DNA of 64,000 bases, from NCBI GenBank assembly GCA_965240325.2, contig OZ251226.1, forward strand, positions 744,001 to 808,000, written 5' to 3'. Numbering within the stretch: position 1 is the first letter of the stretch; every line of letters begins with the position of its first letter. The notes under the pieces were generated by a model that saw nothing but the letters and a program-made list of their open reading frames with translations, was not told where the DNA came from and made no database searches. Both the position numbers and the translations under genes were made by a program. This document shows positions 43,908 to 54,832 of this stretch, one piece after another. The DNA comes from Rebecca billardiae RCC1528. Its lineage: Eukaryota; Haptophyta.

Positions 43908-45133
43908 TGAGGGCAGAGGTGAGAGTGGTGAGACGACCAGACTCCAGAGTGCGGCAGAGGATATCTAAACCGTGGTTCGGTCTGCTGTCAAGCTCTCAGT
44001 GACACTGCCAACCCAGCACTGATAATCAGTTCGCACCGCGTCGCGTGGCGGTGATGTCATCAGTGAATCTTGAATTGCTACTTCAGATGCTCGCGCGCGG
44101 TCTGATGACTGAGTGTCAGAGTGACTCGTCTGTCGGCGTCAGCCGCGACCCTCGTCACGGTCGCCGTGACGCCGCGTCAGTCCGTCATCAGTGCAGTGAT
44201 GAGACATGTCAGACAATACATGAGCTAGTGAGTCGTCACTCGTCTGCTAACTAAGTCTGGCGGGCTCAGTGGCTCACTATAGTCGATAGTGCTCCGAGCG
44301 CAGGCCTGGCGCCCGCCGGCCCGTGGCACTGGCAAGGCCAAGGGCCGCGGCACGCTGACGCCGCCCGTGGGGCCGCCGTGGCGCCGCACGGCCGCACGCG
44401 GTGCCGCACGCCCTGACAGTGACAGTGACACTGACACGGCCGTCAGCACGGTGCCAGCACGACTGTCGACTCTGATCAGTAACTCTGAAGGTCCGGGACT
44501 GAACTCTGATAAGCCGCGGGCGCAGTGCATGAATGCGGGCGGGCCCGGCGTGCGCCGCACACGGCACATACGGGGCCCGGTGCCCGGTGCGGGCCCTGCC
44601 TGATCCGCCCCCCAATCCCCATGGCAGCCAGTAGTTAGCCACGCGCTGACACTACAGTACTACTAGTACTACAGTCTACTACCTTAGAGATAGAGTGATG
44701 TACAGACCTGGCAGTACAGTCCGGACGACGAGTGAACCGGACTCATACAGCGACTTACACGGCCAGGGGCAGGGTTCGTGCTGCATGACTGGCAGGTCAT
44801 CGACTGCTCCAATCCTGCTTACAGTGGACAGTGGTATCGACTGGAGTGTAGTCTGGGACTGAAGTCTGGACGACTCGGAACCTGCCCGACTGCCCGTTAC
44901 CTGGTGTAGACCTGGTGAGTGGCCGGCTGGCCAAAGGCACTCGGCCCAAGGCCGTGAGCACCAGACGCAAGCAACGGGCGGCTCGCCGCCGCTACCACTG
45001 GCTCGTTGCCCTGCCAGGGCGCCAGCCACGTGGACGAGGTGCATTGGGATGCCACTCGGCCTTGAGCGCCGTTGCCAACTGCTCGCAGCTGTGATGGGCT
45101 TGATTGAGCGACGCGCCGCGTGCGCGCAGCTCC
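43908..45133. other. Gene-poor intergenic region
   Basis: Between the converging bestrophin and proteasome genes. Short gacagtgacagtgaca repeats near 44415 and scattered tactag motifs occur near 44660. No domain-bearing frame on either strand. Confidence 0.5.
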
Positions 45134-46051
45134 TTACGACGATGATGGCTTGCCGGCCTTTTCTTCCTCTGCCGCCTGCTCCGCCTCGATCTCCGCGACG
45201 CGCGCGGCGACCTCCTCTTCCGTCAGCAGCCGCAGCGTCTCTCCGCGCGTCATCACAGCCACCTCGATGTTCTTGCTGCCCGACTCCACCACCTCCAGCA
45301 GCGCCTTGATGGTGAGCTTCACCGGGTCGGACACGCCGTCGTCGTACTTCTTCTCGAGGAACTCGCGCACGTTCTTCGCCTGCTTGCCCGTCGCCGTCGC
45401 CTTCCACGCCGAGTAGGTGCCGGACGGGTCCGTCTGATACAGCTGCGGCTCCCCCGCGGCGTCGAAGCCGCAGATCAAGAGCGAGATGCCGAACGGTCGC
45501 ACGCCTGGCCGCTGCGTGTACCGCTGCTGGATGCCCGCGACGTACCGCGCAATGTACTCGACGGAGGGCGCGTCCTCGAGGGTGAGGCGGTAGCTCTGGC
45601 ACTCGACGCGCGCGCGGTTGATGAGCACGCGCGCGTCCGCGGTCAGGCCCGCGAACGAGAGGCAGATCGAATCGTCCAGCTGGTGGATCTTGCGGATCGT
45701 GCGCGGATCCTGCAGCTTGGCGGTGCTCTTCTTCTCGACGCCGATCACGATCTGATCCTTGCCGCGCACACCCACGGCAGTGGTGCCCTTTTGCACCGCC
45801 TCCATCGCGTACTCCACCTGGAAGAGGTGGCCATCTGGCGAGAAGACAGTGATCGCCCTGCGCGAGGCGCGCAGCGATAGGTCGCGCGGGCGATGGCGCG
45901 ACGCGCGAGCTCACTCAGCGCGCGGCGAGGATCGGGACGGGAGACGCGGCCGAGTGCGCATGACAGGCGCGCGAGCGGGATGTGCCGGCGCGCGATGGGC
46001 CACCGGGTCGCCGCAACAGCTCGCGACGCACCGGTCATAGCGCGCTGACAT
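45134..46051 (-). CDS. PSMA7: 20S proteasome subunit alpha type-7 (alpha4)
   Basis: An outer-ring alpha subunit of the 20S proteasome. Exon 1 is 46032-46051 (encoding MSARYDR), the intron is 45858-46031 (GTGCG...AG, 174 nt), and exon 2 is 45134-45857. Total 247 aa, matching the family length. The alpha-subunit N-terminal signature spans the junction ([20 protein letters not shown]). Alpha4-specific sequence follows: [55 protein letters not shown] and [16 protein letters not shown]. The tail is Glu/Ala/Lys-rich, as in other alpha4 subunits. A 156-base interval separates it from the divergent Vps55 gene. Confidence 0.96.
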
Positions 46052-46207
46052 GGCGGCTGCGCGCGTGAGCGAAGGCCCCCGCCGTGCGCCTGGCGTGGGG
46101 TCCGGTGCGCGTGCGTCCGGGAGTGGCACTGGCTGAGTGCCTCGCCCAGGCCCCAGCCGCCGGCGCACGGAGCGCCACGCTCGAGGGGGACACGCGCAGC
46201 GGCGCCG
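46052..46207. promoter_or_regulatory. Compact bidirectional promoter, PSMA7 / Vps55
   Basis: These 156 bases lie between divergent ATGs and are GC-rich, with no recognised core element. Confidence 0.5.
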
Positions 46208-46609
46208 ATGAATCTGACGCAGCTGCTCACGCTTTCCTTCCTTGCCGTCTGCAGCATCTTCTTGCACATCTTCTCATGCGCCATCTATGACAACTGGTGG
46301 CCAGCCCTGGTGCTGCTGGCGTACGTGAGCTTGCCAGTGCCTCTGCTGATGTTTGCCATCCTGAAGGCAGGCAGCACAGACAGGAGCGGCCTGCACTGGG
46401 CGGAATTTGGCACCGCGTTTTTCTTCTCGAACGTCGTCGGCATTCCCTTCCTGCTGAAGCATGTTGGGCTCATCGAGGATGTTGGCGCCCTCGTACTCAG
46501 CCTTCTCGGCACCACCTTTGCACTTCTCGCCGTGGTCATGTACATATACTTCTCGGGCTCGGCGCAGGACCTGTACGCGATGCTTATGGGCGACAGCATG
46601 GTTGGATAG
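46208..46609 (+). CDS. VPS55: Vps55/LEPROT-family endosomal membrane protein
   Basis: A 133-aa protein with four hydrophobic helices, which is the size and layout of the Vps55/OB-RGRP (LEPROT) family acting in late endosome-to-vacuole sorting. Helix 1 is LLTLSFLAVCSIFLHIFSCA. The conserved segment NWWPALVLLAYVSLPVPLLM follows, then EFGTAFFFSNVVGIPFLLKH and LSLLGTTFALLAVVMYIYFS. The F-x2-(S/G)-x6-P-x2-L element in helix 3 and the N/D-WWP motif are typical. Single exon, no cleaved leader. Confidence 0.9.
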   Translation: MNLTQLLTLSFLAVCSIFLHIFSCAIYDNWWPALVLLAYVSLPVPLLMFAILKAGSTDRSGLHWAEFGTAFFFSNVVGIPFLLKHVGLIEDVGALVLSLLGTTFALLAVVMYIYFSGSAQDLYAMLMGDSMVG

Positions 46610-48230
46610 GTCTGATTGCGCCGTCATGCCGGCCACGTGACAGGCAGCAGGCGGTAAGTACCACACCCATGGGATGGTTCATCGGCGCGGCAACTAATGA
46701 ACGATGCGCGCGATGACAGTTCTGTCCGCGCAGTGATCATTCGAGGCTGATCTATTATCAGGCCGGTGAGTGACGGTGACCTGGCAACTGTGGCATCTGG
46801 AGTCGGATCCGGACTGCTGTATGTAGTGAGATAGGCCTCGGAAGTCGACCAGCCTTCGGATTCGGGATTATTATAAATAAGATAAACTCGATTTATTACA
46901 CTCTAGCTGTAACAATAGTTAGTAATTAGGCTTCGCAGAACTCTGCAGCAGTGATCCCGTCATCCCGTGAATCTATCGTCCTAAATATTCGGCCGGACAG
47001 TATTGACTCGGGAACTTATAGAGCCCGTAGCCGACCAGCATGCTGACGAGCATCATCATCGGCGACCCGGACTCCGGCGGACCGCGGGCGGCCGGTCACC
47101 GACACGGAGTCACGCTGCGTCAATTACGCAACGAAGCCGCGATGCTGGCTGTCAGGCCTCGCTGACTCTACGCTAACGGGGCTCGTGGTCTTATTCTCAA
47201 TAAGGCTTGAGCAACCGGGGCGTGCTGCAACCCACGAGCTCAGACTGATTGATTGATACATAGCTGCTGTTACAGTTTATTTGTTTTAACGTGCGTAAGG
47301 CTCACGGTGGCAGGTTGCCGCGCCATCCTTCATCGCACGCTCTCCGAAAGTTAGCTAGATATATAGTAGATAGCCATATTCGTCGTGCAGATGACCATCA
47401 GCCCGATCATGATCAGTCGTCATCAAGGCTTTATTCAAGGCATCAGATAATAATCACTAATCAACGGTGATGTCTGACTCTGAGTGAGAAGGGCCGGAGA
47501 TAATCGAATAATTGATGATAACTCACTCAGGGCTATTAGACAGTTCTATGACACTAGCTGCATGAGTAGTAGCTTCCGTCTTATCAGTAGCCAGTAGGCA
47601 CCGCTAACCCGTAGCATAGCTAAGCTAGGCAAGTTCATTCAGGCACTGAGCTCCCATCTGACATCTGCGCTGGAGTTACGGGCGTCAGTTAGTTAGCGTC
47701 ATGATACTCGTCACTGACAGTGACTGAGTCTCGGATCAGCACTTATGCCGATTACCCGATATGGCCATGGGCGCACGTCGTAGTCTCATACTGTACACTG
47801 CCGTGACTGAATCGCAGTGTGACAGTGTACTGACAGTGTGTGTCTGTGACATTGTGATTGTCCTTAGTGTCAAGTATCATCGGCATCTGAGTCAGGATCT
47901 GACTGAGTGTGAGAGGTCTAAGAAGTGAGCTACAGTAGGCAGTAGTAGCGGCGGCGCCGGACGGCCGGTGGCAGCCGGTGCCAACGGTGCGCCCCGCCGC
48001 GCGACCGTTGACGACTTGACAATGACACTCGGGAGTCAATACTCACAATAGTCATGAGTCTGATCGGCCGGCGGGAATGATTCACCGCGAACTCCGTAGC
48101 GGAAACGCCGTAGGCCGGAAGGGCCGCTCCAACTCCGCCGGCGTTCCGCGGCCAGAGCGCTCGGCTCACCGCGGAACCGCGTTGCAACTGATCCGCTCAG
48201 TGGGCGGAGAGTATGTTGAGTCTACTGTCA
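46610..48230. other. Gene-poor intergenic region
   Basis: This 1.6-kb stretch is AT-richer, with many short palindromic or repeated words (cagtgtgacagtgt, tgactctgagtga) but no long repeat, RNA gene or domain-bearing ORF that I can recognise. Confidence 0.55.
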
Positions 48231-48284
48231 ATCTCGCCTGCCTGAGCTGTGCGCGTATCTTATTCTTATAGCTAGTAAACTGTA
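48231..48284 (+). repeat. Dispersed motif copy 3
   Basis: The sequence atctcgcctgcctgagctgt is followed by gcgcgtatcttattctta, a 6-base insertion (tagcta-like), and gtaaactgta. It matches copies at 8071 and 63914 and lies 144 bases upstream of the AAA+ gene start. Confidence 0.88.
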
Positions 48285-48427
48285 ACCGTCTCAGCGCGCG
48301 TCAGCGGCACGAACTTCAACGACGGTCCTGACGGTCCTGACGACCGTTCCGCGCGGGCTTTTTCGGACCCGCCGTCCCAGACAGCAGTCACTTTTCTTCG
48401 TCCTCGGCCCGAGAATCGCTGCCGACC

Positions 48428-51022
48428 ATGCGCGTCGTCGCCGTCCTCCTCGCCATCGCGTGCGCGTGCCATGGCGCGCTCGCCACGGCGATGCCGGCGC
48501 GTCGGCTACGCACGCCCCGCCAAGCTCGCGCTGCGCCGCGCATGCGCACCGAAGGCGTAGCGTCCCCGTCACCGTACGTGCGCGAGGACGGAAGCACGCA
48601 CTGGGTGCGCATGCGCGGGCTCGCCGAGCGCGTGCGCGTGCTGCAGTCCTCCGAGGTCGAGCACATGATGGGCTTCTTCAACCCCGAGAGTGGTGCTTTT
48701 GCCGTCGAGCCGCAGTGGGTCAACCGCGTTTCGATCGTCTCGACGGCGGCTGCCGTCCGTGCGATGCTTGCCAACGAGGAGGGCTGGGCCAAGACGGCGG
48801 CGAGCGATGTGAAGCCCGAGGGGATCCTGCGCGCCCTCCTGGACGCTGAGTGGGGGTTCGACCCGCTGCAGACACCCGTTGCGCTCACCGCCCTCGTCTG
48901 CCTCGATGCGGGCTTGCCCGACCACCCTACTGCTCGTCTCGCGCTCGCGCACACGTGCCTGTCCGTGTTTCCGAGCCACGACGCACTCGCGGAGAGCGAC
49001 GAAGCCGAGAGCGAGGAGGAGCACGCGGCGCAGGCGGGGTTGGGGAACGCCCAGGCCACGCTACCGCTCTCGCTGCAGGAGCTCCGCTCCGGCCGCGCGG
49101 CGCTCGGCGTCTCGGCATTCGTCCCGGGCGAGGGCGGCAGGCCGCCCCCCTCCGCGTACCTGCGCTACCAGTGCGTGCACGCGCTGTGTGAGCTCGTGCG
49201 CCGGACGGGCTGGCAGCCGGGCGGGCGCTCATGGCTCGCGCCGCATATGCTCGAGGTCCGCGCGGCCCTGGAGCGCGCCGCGGCGGACGCCTTCCGTGGG
49301 CTCTGCGAGATGATCGCCCTGCGCGCGGCGAGCGCGAGCGATGCGTGCGACGCGGTCCGTCTGACGTACGATTTGTGTGCGTACTACGAGGCCTCGAGCG
49401 CGCTGCAGCTGGCGCAGGCGACGCCCGGCATGCCGGCGCTGACGCAGACGACGACGACCAAGGTCAACCTCAAGCTCGTCGCGCACGCGCTCGACGTCAT
49501 CTTCGAGACGCAGCGCGAGAACGGGCTCTGGCCGAAGGGCGAGCCAATCCTTCCGACGATGGGCTCAGAGGGCTCGCTCTCGAAGGGGGCTTGGCGCGCG
49601 GCCGACCTCGGCAACTCGTTCGTCTTCGCGTTCGACATCATGGACACGCTGCTCCAGACGCTCGGGGCGGAGCACCCCATGCTCTTCCGCTCGCACCTGC
49701 ACCGCCTCGAGGCGCAGGTCGCGTGGGCCGAGTCCTCGATGGTCTCGTGCCCGGGCACGGCCGCCTGGTACGCGCGCCGCAGCAAGGCGGGCGTGGACAG
49801 CGGCGCGGATGCTGACAGCGGCGAGTGGTCGGTGCCGCAGGGGGTGACGCGCGGCTGGCGCTCGAACCACCTGCAGGAGTCGGGCGGCCCGCTGTGCTGG
49901 GCCTCCGCGCAGGTGTGCTCCGCCCTCTCCAGCATGCGCATCCTCCTGCGCCGCATCTCGGCTGCGGACGTGCTCGATGAGTTCAAGGGCATGCGAATCA
50001 ACGAGCCCACGCCCCGACTTTTCGACTCGCTGCTCGACTCGGAGCTGCAGCTGGGCGCGAGCGGGGAGGAGCGGGCGTCGCTGAAGCACACGATCTACGA
50101 ATCGATGCTCGAGCCGCTCGAAGCCACGGGCACCGGCCGCCCCTTCTCCCGCACGGCGCCTCGCGACGCCAAATACTCGGCGATCCTGTACGGACCCCCC
50201 GGTGCGGGCCCGCCCCGGCGCGCGCGCGGCCGCCCCGGCGCGCGCCTGCCGCGCGCCGCCACATTCGCGCCCTGACTGCGCGCCGTGCGATGCGACGGCC
50301 GCGCGTCGTGGATGCCCGCAGGCACCGCCAAGAGCACGGTCTGCGAGGCGATCGCGCGCCACCTGGGCTGGCCGCTGCTCACCATCGACACCGCCGACCT
50401 GCTCGCGAGCGGGCTCGAGCACATCGCGAGTCGGATGACGTATGTCTTCGAGCGGCTGCTCGCGCTCGAGCGCACCGTCATCCTCTTCGACGAGATCGAG
50501 GAGTTCTGCCTCGACCGCACGGCCAACTCGCTCTCGATGGAGTCGCGCATGCTCACGACGGCGATGCTCACGCAGCTCAACGACTTGCGGCGCAAGCAGC
50601 GCTGCATCTTCTTTGTCGCGACCAACCGCATCACCGCGTTTGACTCGGCGGTGACGCGGCCGGGCCGCTTCGACATGATCCTGATGGTGGGCACGCCCTC
50701 GCTCGAGGCGCGGCTGCAGCGGCTCGAGGCCAAGATGGACTCTGGGCCGGCGGCGACGGTGAGCGAGGACCAGCGCGCCGTCCTGCGGCAGGTGCTCACG
50801 GACTCGTATGAGGCGGACGTGCAGTACTTCAACTTCCTGGAGAACGAGCGGCTGCTCGAGGCGCTCGTCGACATCGGTGCCAGGGCGCACGAGGAACACA
50901 AGCAGCCCATGGCGCTGTTCGCTGAGGCGCGCGACGTCGTGCGCGCGCAGTCGGGCAGCATAGTGCTGCGGGGCACCGTGCGCGAGGACTACATCGCGTC
51001 GCGCTCCCTCTCGCGCGCGTAA
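48428..51022 (+). CDS. AAA+ ATPase with a large N-terminal helical domain, secretory/plastid leader
   Basis: Exons are 48428-50201 and 50322-51022, giving 824 aa. The intron (120 nt, GTGCG...AG) falls inside the Walker A motif, which reads GPPGTAKST after splicing (residues 589-597). Walker B is TVILFDEIEEF (D648, E649), sensor 1 VATNRITAFD, and the following PGRFD carries an arginine-finger-like Arg. The first roughly 40 residues (VVAVLLAIACACHGALA, then Arg-rich) look like a signal plus transit peptide. Residues 50-580 are helical, with elements such as LLDAEWGFDPLQTPVALTAL and VIFETQRENGLWPKGEPI. The latter two recall the Q-x-x-G-x-W repeats of alpha/alpha-toroid (terpene cyclase/prenyltransferase-type) folds, but the match is weak. 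Function unknown; a remodelling ATPase of plastid or endomembrane is possible. Confidence 0.78.
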
Positions 51023-51343
51023 TAAACGTCTTGGAACATCAGCTCGCCGCGCGGGCCGCGGCGGGGCGCCGCGCTGCTCACTGCTCTGTCTGCTGCCGGT
51101 CACGGATTCCGCACGGTACTCGGTACTCGGTACTCCGTACTGACGGTACTCGGTAGTATAAGCGCGAGGTCGTCTCTGCCGTCCATTTATATTCGGCGGT
51201 CCAACGGCCCGTGTCGAGTCGGCCGTGCCCGTGAGGCCGTGTCCAAGCAGCTCATCATCAGCAATATACCCAAGCTATTGGTAACGTCTAGCTGCTGAGA
51301 CTCACAGTAGCTACTTGCGGTAGTATTATTATCGCAGTCGTAG
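51023..51343. other. Intergenic; no gene recognised
   Basis: Between the converging AAA+ and TLC genes. A short ggtactcggtact direct repeat occurs near 51115-51155. Confidence 0.5.
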
Positions 51344-52042
51344 TCATGACGCAAGAACCGCGTCATCAAAAGCGACCGGCACTGCGCCCAGTGCAATCTG
51401 CTGCCGCACCACGACAAGGACAAGCGTGATGGTCGCGCCGAATATGCGCAGCGCCAGCGACTTGTGCGGGAGCCATGCCCAGTTTGCGGCAGCGAATGCA
51501 GCACCTATGTTACTAGCGAGCATGGTGATGACGTAGACGCGTGCACCCAGCTGTGACGTCGGGTACAGGTGGTGGATGTTGTACGTCGCTGAGCCGAGCT
51601 CGAACAAAGCACACCCCATCATGCACGCGTTCCCGCCGAGATGGATGGCGTGCACCTGTGCAAAGAGGACGAGCGTGCACGCGACATGATGAACGGCGAT
51701 CAGCGTATCCATGGGCTCCAAAAAATCCTTGCAGAAGTGCGCCACAATGTTGTAGAAGAAGAGACGCGAGAGCAACGTGTCAGGAGCAGCGAGTGATTGC
51801 CGCATCCAGCCACGTAAACCACCCCGGTGTCGACGTTCCCACCAGAAGAAGCCGGTTGCTAGCAAGGGCGCAAGCAGGAGCTGCACAATGGCGCCTTGGA
51901 GGTACGCGTGGCGCGGGCTGCCGCCTGTGGTGGGCAGGCTCGGGTCGACGCACTGCTTCGTGATGAATAGAAGCACCGCGTGGAGGAGCGTCCCACCCGC
52001 TACGGCGAGCAACGAGTCCGTGAGTTTAAGGCTGCTACTCAT
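51344..52042 (-). CDS. TLC-domain membrane protein (TRAM/LAG1/CLN8-like)
   Basis: A 232-aa single-exon protein with about six hydrophobic helices. The central part RLFFYNIVAHFCKDFLEP, then DTLIAVHHVACTLVLFAQVH and CALFELGSATYNIHHL, matches the TLC pattern: a Tyr/Asp-containing helix, the HH pair, then a Glu-x-(G/S)-S-x3-N helix. TLC proteins include ceramide synthases and lipid sensors or regulators in the ER or plastid envelope. The Lag1 motif for acyl transfer (HHxxD...) is only partly present (HH then V-A-C), so ceramide synthase activity is not supported. It is divergent to the 264-aa gene across 243 bases. Confidence 0.72.
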   Translation of the reverse strand: MSSSLKLTDSLLAVAGGTLLHAVLLFITKQCVDPSLPTTGGSPRHAYLQGAIVQLLLAPLLATGFFWWERRHRGGLRGWMRQSLAAPDTLLSRLFFYNIVAHFCKDFLEPMDTLIAVHHVACTLVLFAQVHAIHLGGNACMMGCALFELGSATYNIHHLYPTSQLGARVYVITMLASNIGAAFAAANWAWLPHKSLALRIFGATITLVLVVVRQQIALGAVPVAFDDAVLAS

Positions 52043-52285
52043 CAGTGCACTTGGCTGGCGCCGATGCTGGGCGGCAGCCAGCGGCCGTTCGAAACAGAGT
52101 TTCGGGTCACTCAGTTTCCCCGGCGGCCGCCATCGTCAACCGGCGAGTGCGCACAGTGCGCGCAGTGACGTGGCGCTAGCTAGCCTTTGAGCCCCTGGGA
52201 GTGGCCGGCATCGTGGACGAGCCGAGCCGCACGCTCGGCGCCCCAGACTCCCGGAAGGAGCAAACCACTTCATCGCGCGCGCGTC
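52043..52285. promoter_or_regulatory. Bidirectional promoter, TLC protein / 264-aa protein
   Basis: These 243 bases lie between divergent start codons. No motif recognised. Confidence 0.4.
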
Positions 52286-53305
52286 ATGTCGACCAAGCGC
52301 AAGGGCGCGAAGAGCCGCGCGCCTGACGATCCCAGCGTGCCGGTCCTGAAGCCCACGGTGGCCTCGAAGTCCTCGGGCGCCAAGCCGACGGCGAAGACGT
52401 GGAAGGACTGGGAGGTGAGCGACTGAGCGCTGGCGCCGCAGGAGCTGTGGACGTGTTGGGTGGCAGGCCGGGCGGCCCAGCCATCGAATCACCCGAGGCT
52501 TGTGAGCTGATGCATGCGATCGCGCTCCCCGCGCCGACACCTCCGCTCCCCTCCCAGGACGAGGATGCTCGCGAAGATCGTGTCGAGAGGCGGTCGTCTG
52601 AGAAGCAGCGCAAGAGCCGCGCGCAGTTCATGGGCCTCGTGCGAACAGTCCTCGTGTTTCTCACCCTCTCGATCGTCATGAGCATGCAACCCTTCGTCGT
52701 GAGGCAACGTGCGCCGGGTGTGAACAAGATCAAGGCTTCGCCCATTCCGGTGCGCGCGATGCGCGATCACAGTCGTGCACACGTGTGCCCCACGGCACCT
52801 CACGCTCTGCCATGCGCCCCACCCCCGGCAGATTGTGCTCGCCGGCGCCCAGCACTACGGCCGGAAAGTTGGCATGCCCGAGGATAAGGTGAATGCCACC
52901 CTCGCCACCGTCGGCCGCGCGCTGCTGCTGCCGCACAAGTACATCACGCTCTCGCGCGACAAGCGCACCCCGTCTAAGGACAAGACAGTCATCGTGGCGT
53001 GGCGCAAAACCAAGTCGGCGCTCGAGTCGACGCTCGCGAACACGGACAGGCTGGTGGCGACGAATGACATGCTGTACGGCGGCAGCCTCCTGTGCGTGCT
53101 CGGCAGCGTCCTCGCGCTGCTCCTCCCTGGCGCCGAGCTCGCGGCCATCATTGGCTCGGTGCTCATGTTCAATGGTGGCCGCAAGCTCGGCCTCGAGCCA
53201 CAGCCTGAGCTCATGGCGCTCGGCGCGATGTGCATCCTGGTGATGGTGAGCGGCGAGTCGGCGCGATCGCCGGCCAAGGCGAAGCGGAAGGCAAAGCGGG
53301 GCTAG
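52286..53305 (+). CDS. Small multipass membrane protein, function unknown
   Basis: Exons are 52286-52414, 52558-52749 and 52832-53305. The introns are 143 nt (GTGAG...AG, with a strong pyrimidine tract) and 82 nt (GTGCG...AG). All phases are zero and give 264 aa. The N-terminus is Lys/Ser-rich and soluble. One hydrophobic helix at 67-90 (FMGLVRTVLVFLTLSIVMSM) is followed by an amphipathic middle. A C-terminal hydrophobic hairpin lies near 191-221 (SLLCVLGSVLALLLPGAELA), with another segment at 234-247. It ends in a basic KAKRKAKRG. I recognise no family. A short ORF ending soon after exon 1 and a competing frame in intron 1 made this easy to miss. Confidence 0.6.
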
Positions 53306-54307
53306 CGCGCTTCGCCAACGTCTCGCATGAAGCAGTCCAAGCCCTCTGACCTGCGCCTGGTGCGGGCCGGGTGCCAGATAACGCCAGTCAGACAGTCAGT
53401 GGGCGCCAGTCCGATGACACTTCGGACGGACAGTGGCTGATCAATACCGCGTCCGCGACGGCGAGGCCCGATCCATCACGATCGCCATCGGCATCGGCCG
53501 CCACCTCGTAACAGCTCCGGGACCTGTTGCGATATCGGCCCGATCGCGCCGGCCGCGGCGATCGCCGCCCAGCACGCGCGGATCAAATTCTAAATTACTT
53601 ATTCTTATATTATTATAATCTAATGAGTAAATGACCCGCGGTGCAAGACCAAGTGCTGTGCATTATCTAGGGCGGAGCGCGGCAACCGCAGTGATCTCAC
53701 TCTCAGATGACAGCAGCAGAGTGTGGCCCCTACTGGCACTGCTACTTAATTCGGCGGAATGTAACAGACGGTCACTCTCCGCACTATTTATTGCCACTAA
53801 TCGGATCAGTACGACTCGGTACTTCAATCGGATGACGATATATGATTTTACAGTAGTGATGTCACTGAGAGAAGCAGCTATTCAGGCGCCGCAGTCTCAC
53901 AGCGACAGACTCGTAATGTCAGCAGACTGTCTATCTACGACTAGCTTCTAAGTTACAGACTTCAGTACGTATGTCACAGCAGCAGCGGAGAGTGAGCTGC
54001 GGGACCGCTGGACTGTGAGAGAGCGGCTGCGCGGCGCCGAGCGATGGCTGAGTGACCATGCTCGCCTTTTCTCCGCAGCGAGCACTGCTGATGCTGTGTC
54101 CACCCACTGCCCGAAGCCACCTGGAGGGACGCCAGCTCAGGGTCAAAGTCTCATTAGGCGGTGTAGGCCAGCATGCCAACCGCAGCGGTCGTCTCACGTA
54201 CGCGCATGAGCAGAATAGACGAGCCATGCTGGTGATGACGAGGTCGTGGGGCCGAGCAGCACCGCCATGCCAAGCATTGGCGAGGCGCGTACGCCCGGCC
54301 CGCATGG
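53306..54307. other. Intergenic; no gene recognised
   Basis: A 1-kb region between the convergent 264-aa and 124-aa genes, AT-richer around 53590-53640. Frames near 54000-54290 are open but carry no domain. Confidence 0.5.
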
Positions 54308-54682
54308 TTATGTCGATGCTATGGGCAGTGGATAGAGCGCGTAGAGGGCGCCATTCTTGACCACAATCCACATCAGCACAGCCATGGGTATTGTTGTCAA
54401 GCCACACCCGATGCACACGCCGCGCACAAAGATCTTCCACAGCGCTGGCTCGGCGTCAGCTGTGCCAAGAAGGATCAGCGCGGTCGGTTCTCGCCCAGCC
54501 AGTCCCTCGATGCTTCGCTTGAGAGACTCCACGACCCGGCGGGCCACCTGCGTGTTGTCGACGTTGGAATCCCGGCGGTCGGAGCCTTCAGATTCCCCCT
54601 CGCCCTTTCGCCGCGGCGCGTCCGATGCCGGCCCATATACGAGCCTCTCCTCTTCCGGTGGTCGGCCGCACACCGCGCCCAT
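54308..54682 (-). CDS. Small single-pass membrane protein, function unknown
   Basis: A 124-aa protein from the ATG at 54682 (context gccATGGg). It begins MGAVCGRPP, whose Gly2/Cys5 could be lipidated. A charged Ser/Glu/Arg-rich segment follows, then a short helix (VARRVVESLKRSIEGLAG). One long hydrophobic segment lies near the end (VRGVCIGCGLTTIPMAVLMW). The open frame continues upstream, but it would run antisense through the start of the divergent desaturase-like gene. No family recognised. Confidence 0.5.
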   Translation of the reverse strand: MGAVCGRPPEEERLVYGPASDAPRRKGEGESEGSDRRDSNVDNTQVARRVVESLKRSIEGLAGREPTALILLGTADAEPALWKIFVRGVCIGCGLTTIPMAVLMWIVVKNGALYALYPLPIAST

Positions 54683-54832
54683 GGCGACGTGCCGCCCAGC
54701 CGGCGAGGGCGCTCCCGCACCGGGGGCGGCGCGCCCAGCCTCACAATCCAGTGGCCAGCGCCCAGCGCGACGAACCGTCGCGTCCTTTCCGCGTACGTAG
54801 CTGCAGATATACCGCCTTGTGTCGTCGGAGCG
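54683..54832. promoter_or_regulatory. Compact bidirectional promoter
   Basis: These 150 bases lie between the 124-aa gene and the cytochrome b5-desaturase gene. No motif recognised. Confidence 0.4.

Noticed and set aside
49565-51103. 512-codon minus-strand frame opposite the AAA+ gene
   Set aside because: Arg/Ala/Leu composition with no motif; antisense shadow of the AAA+ protein.
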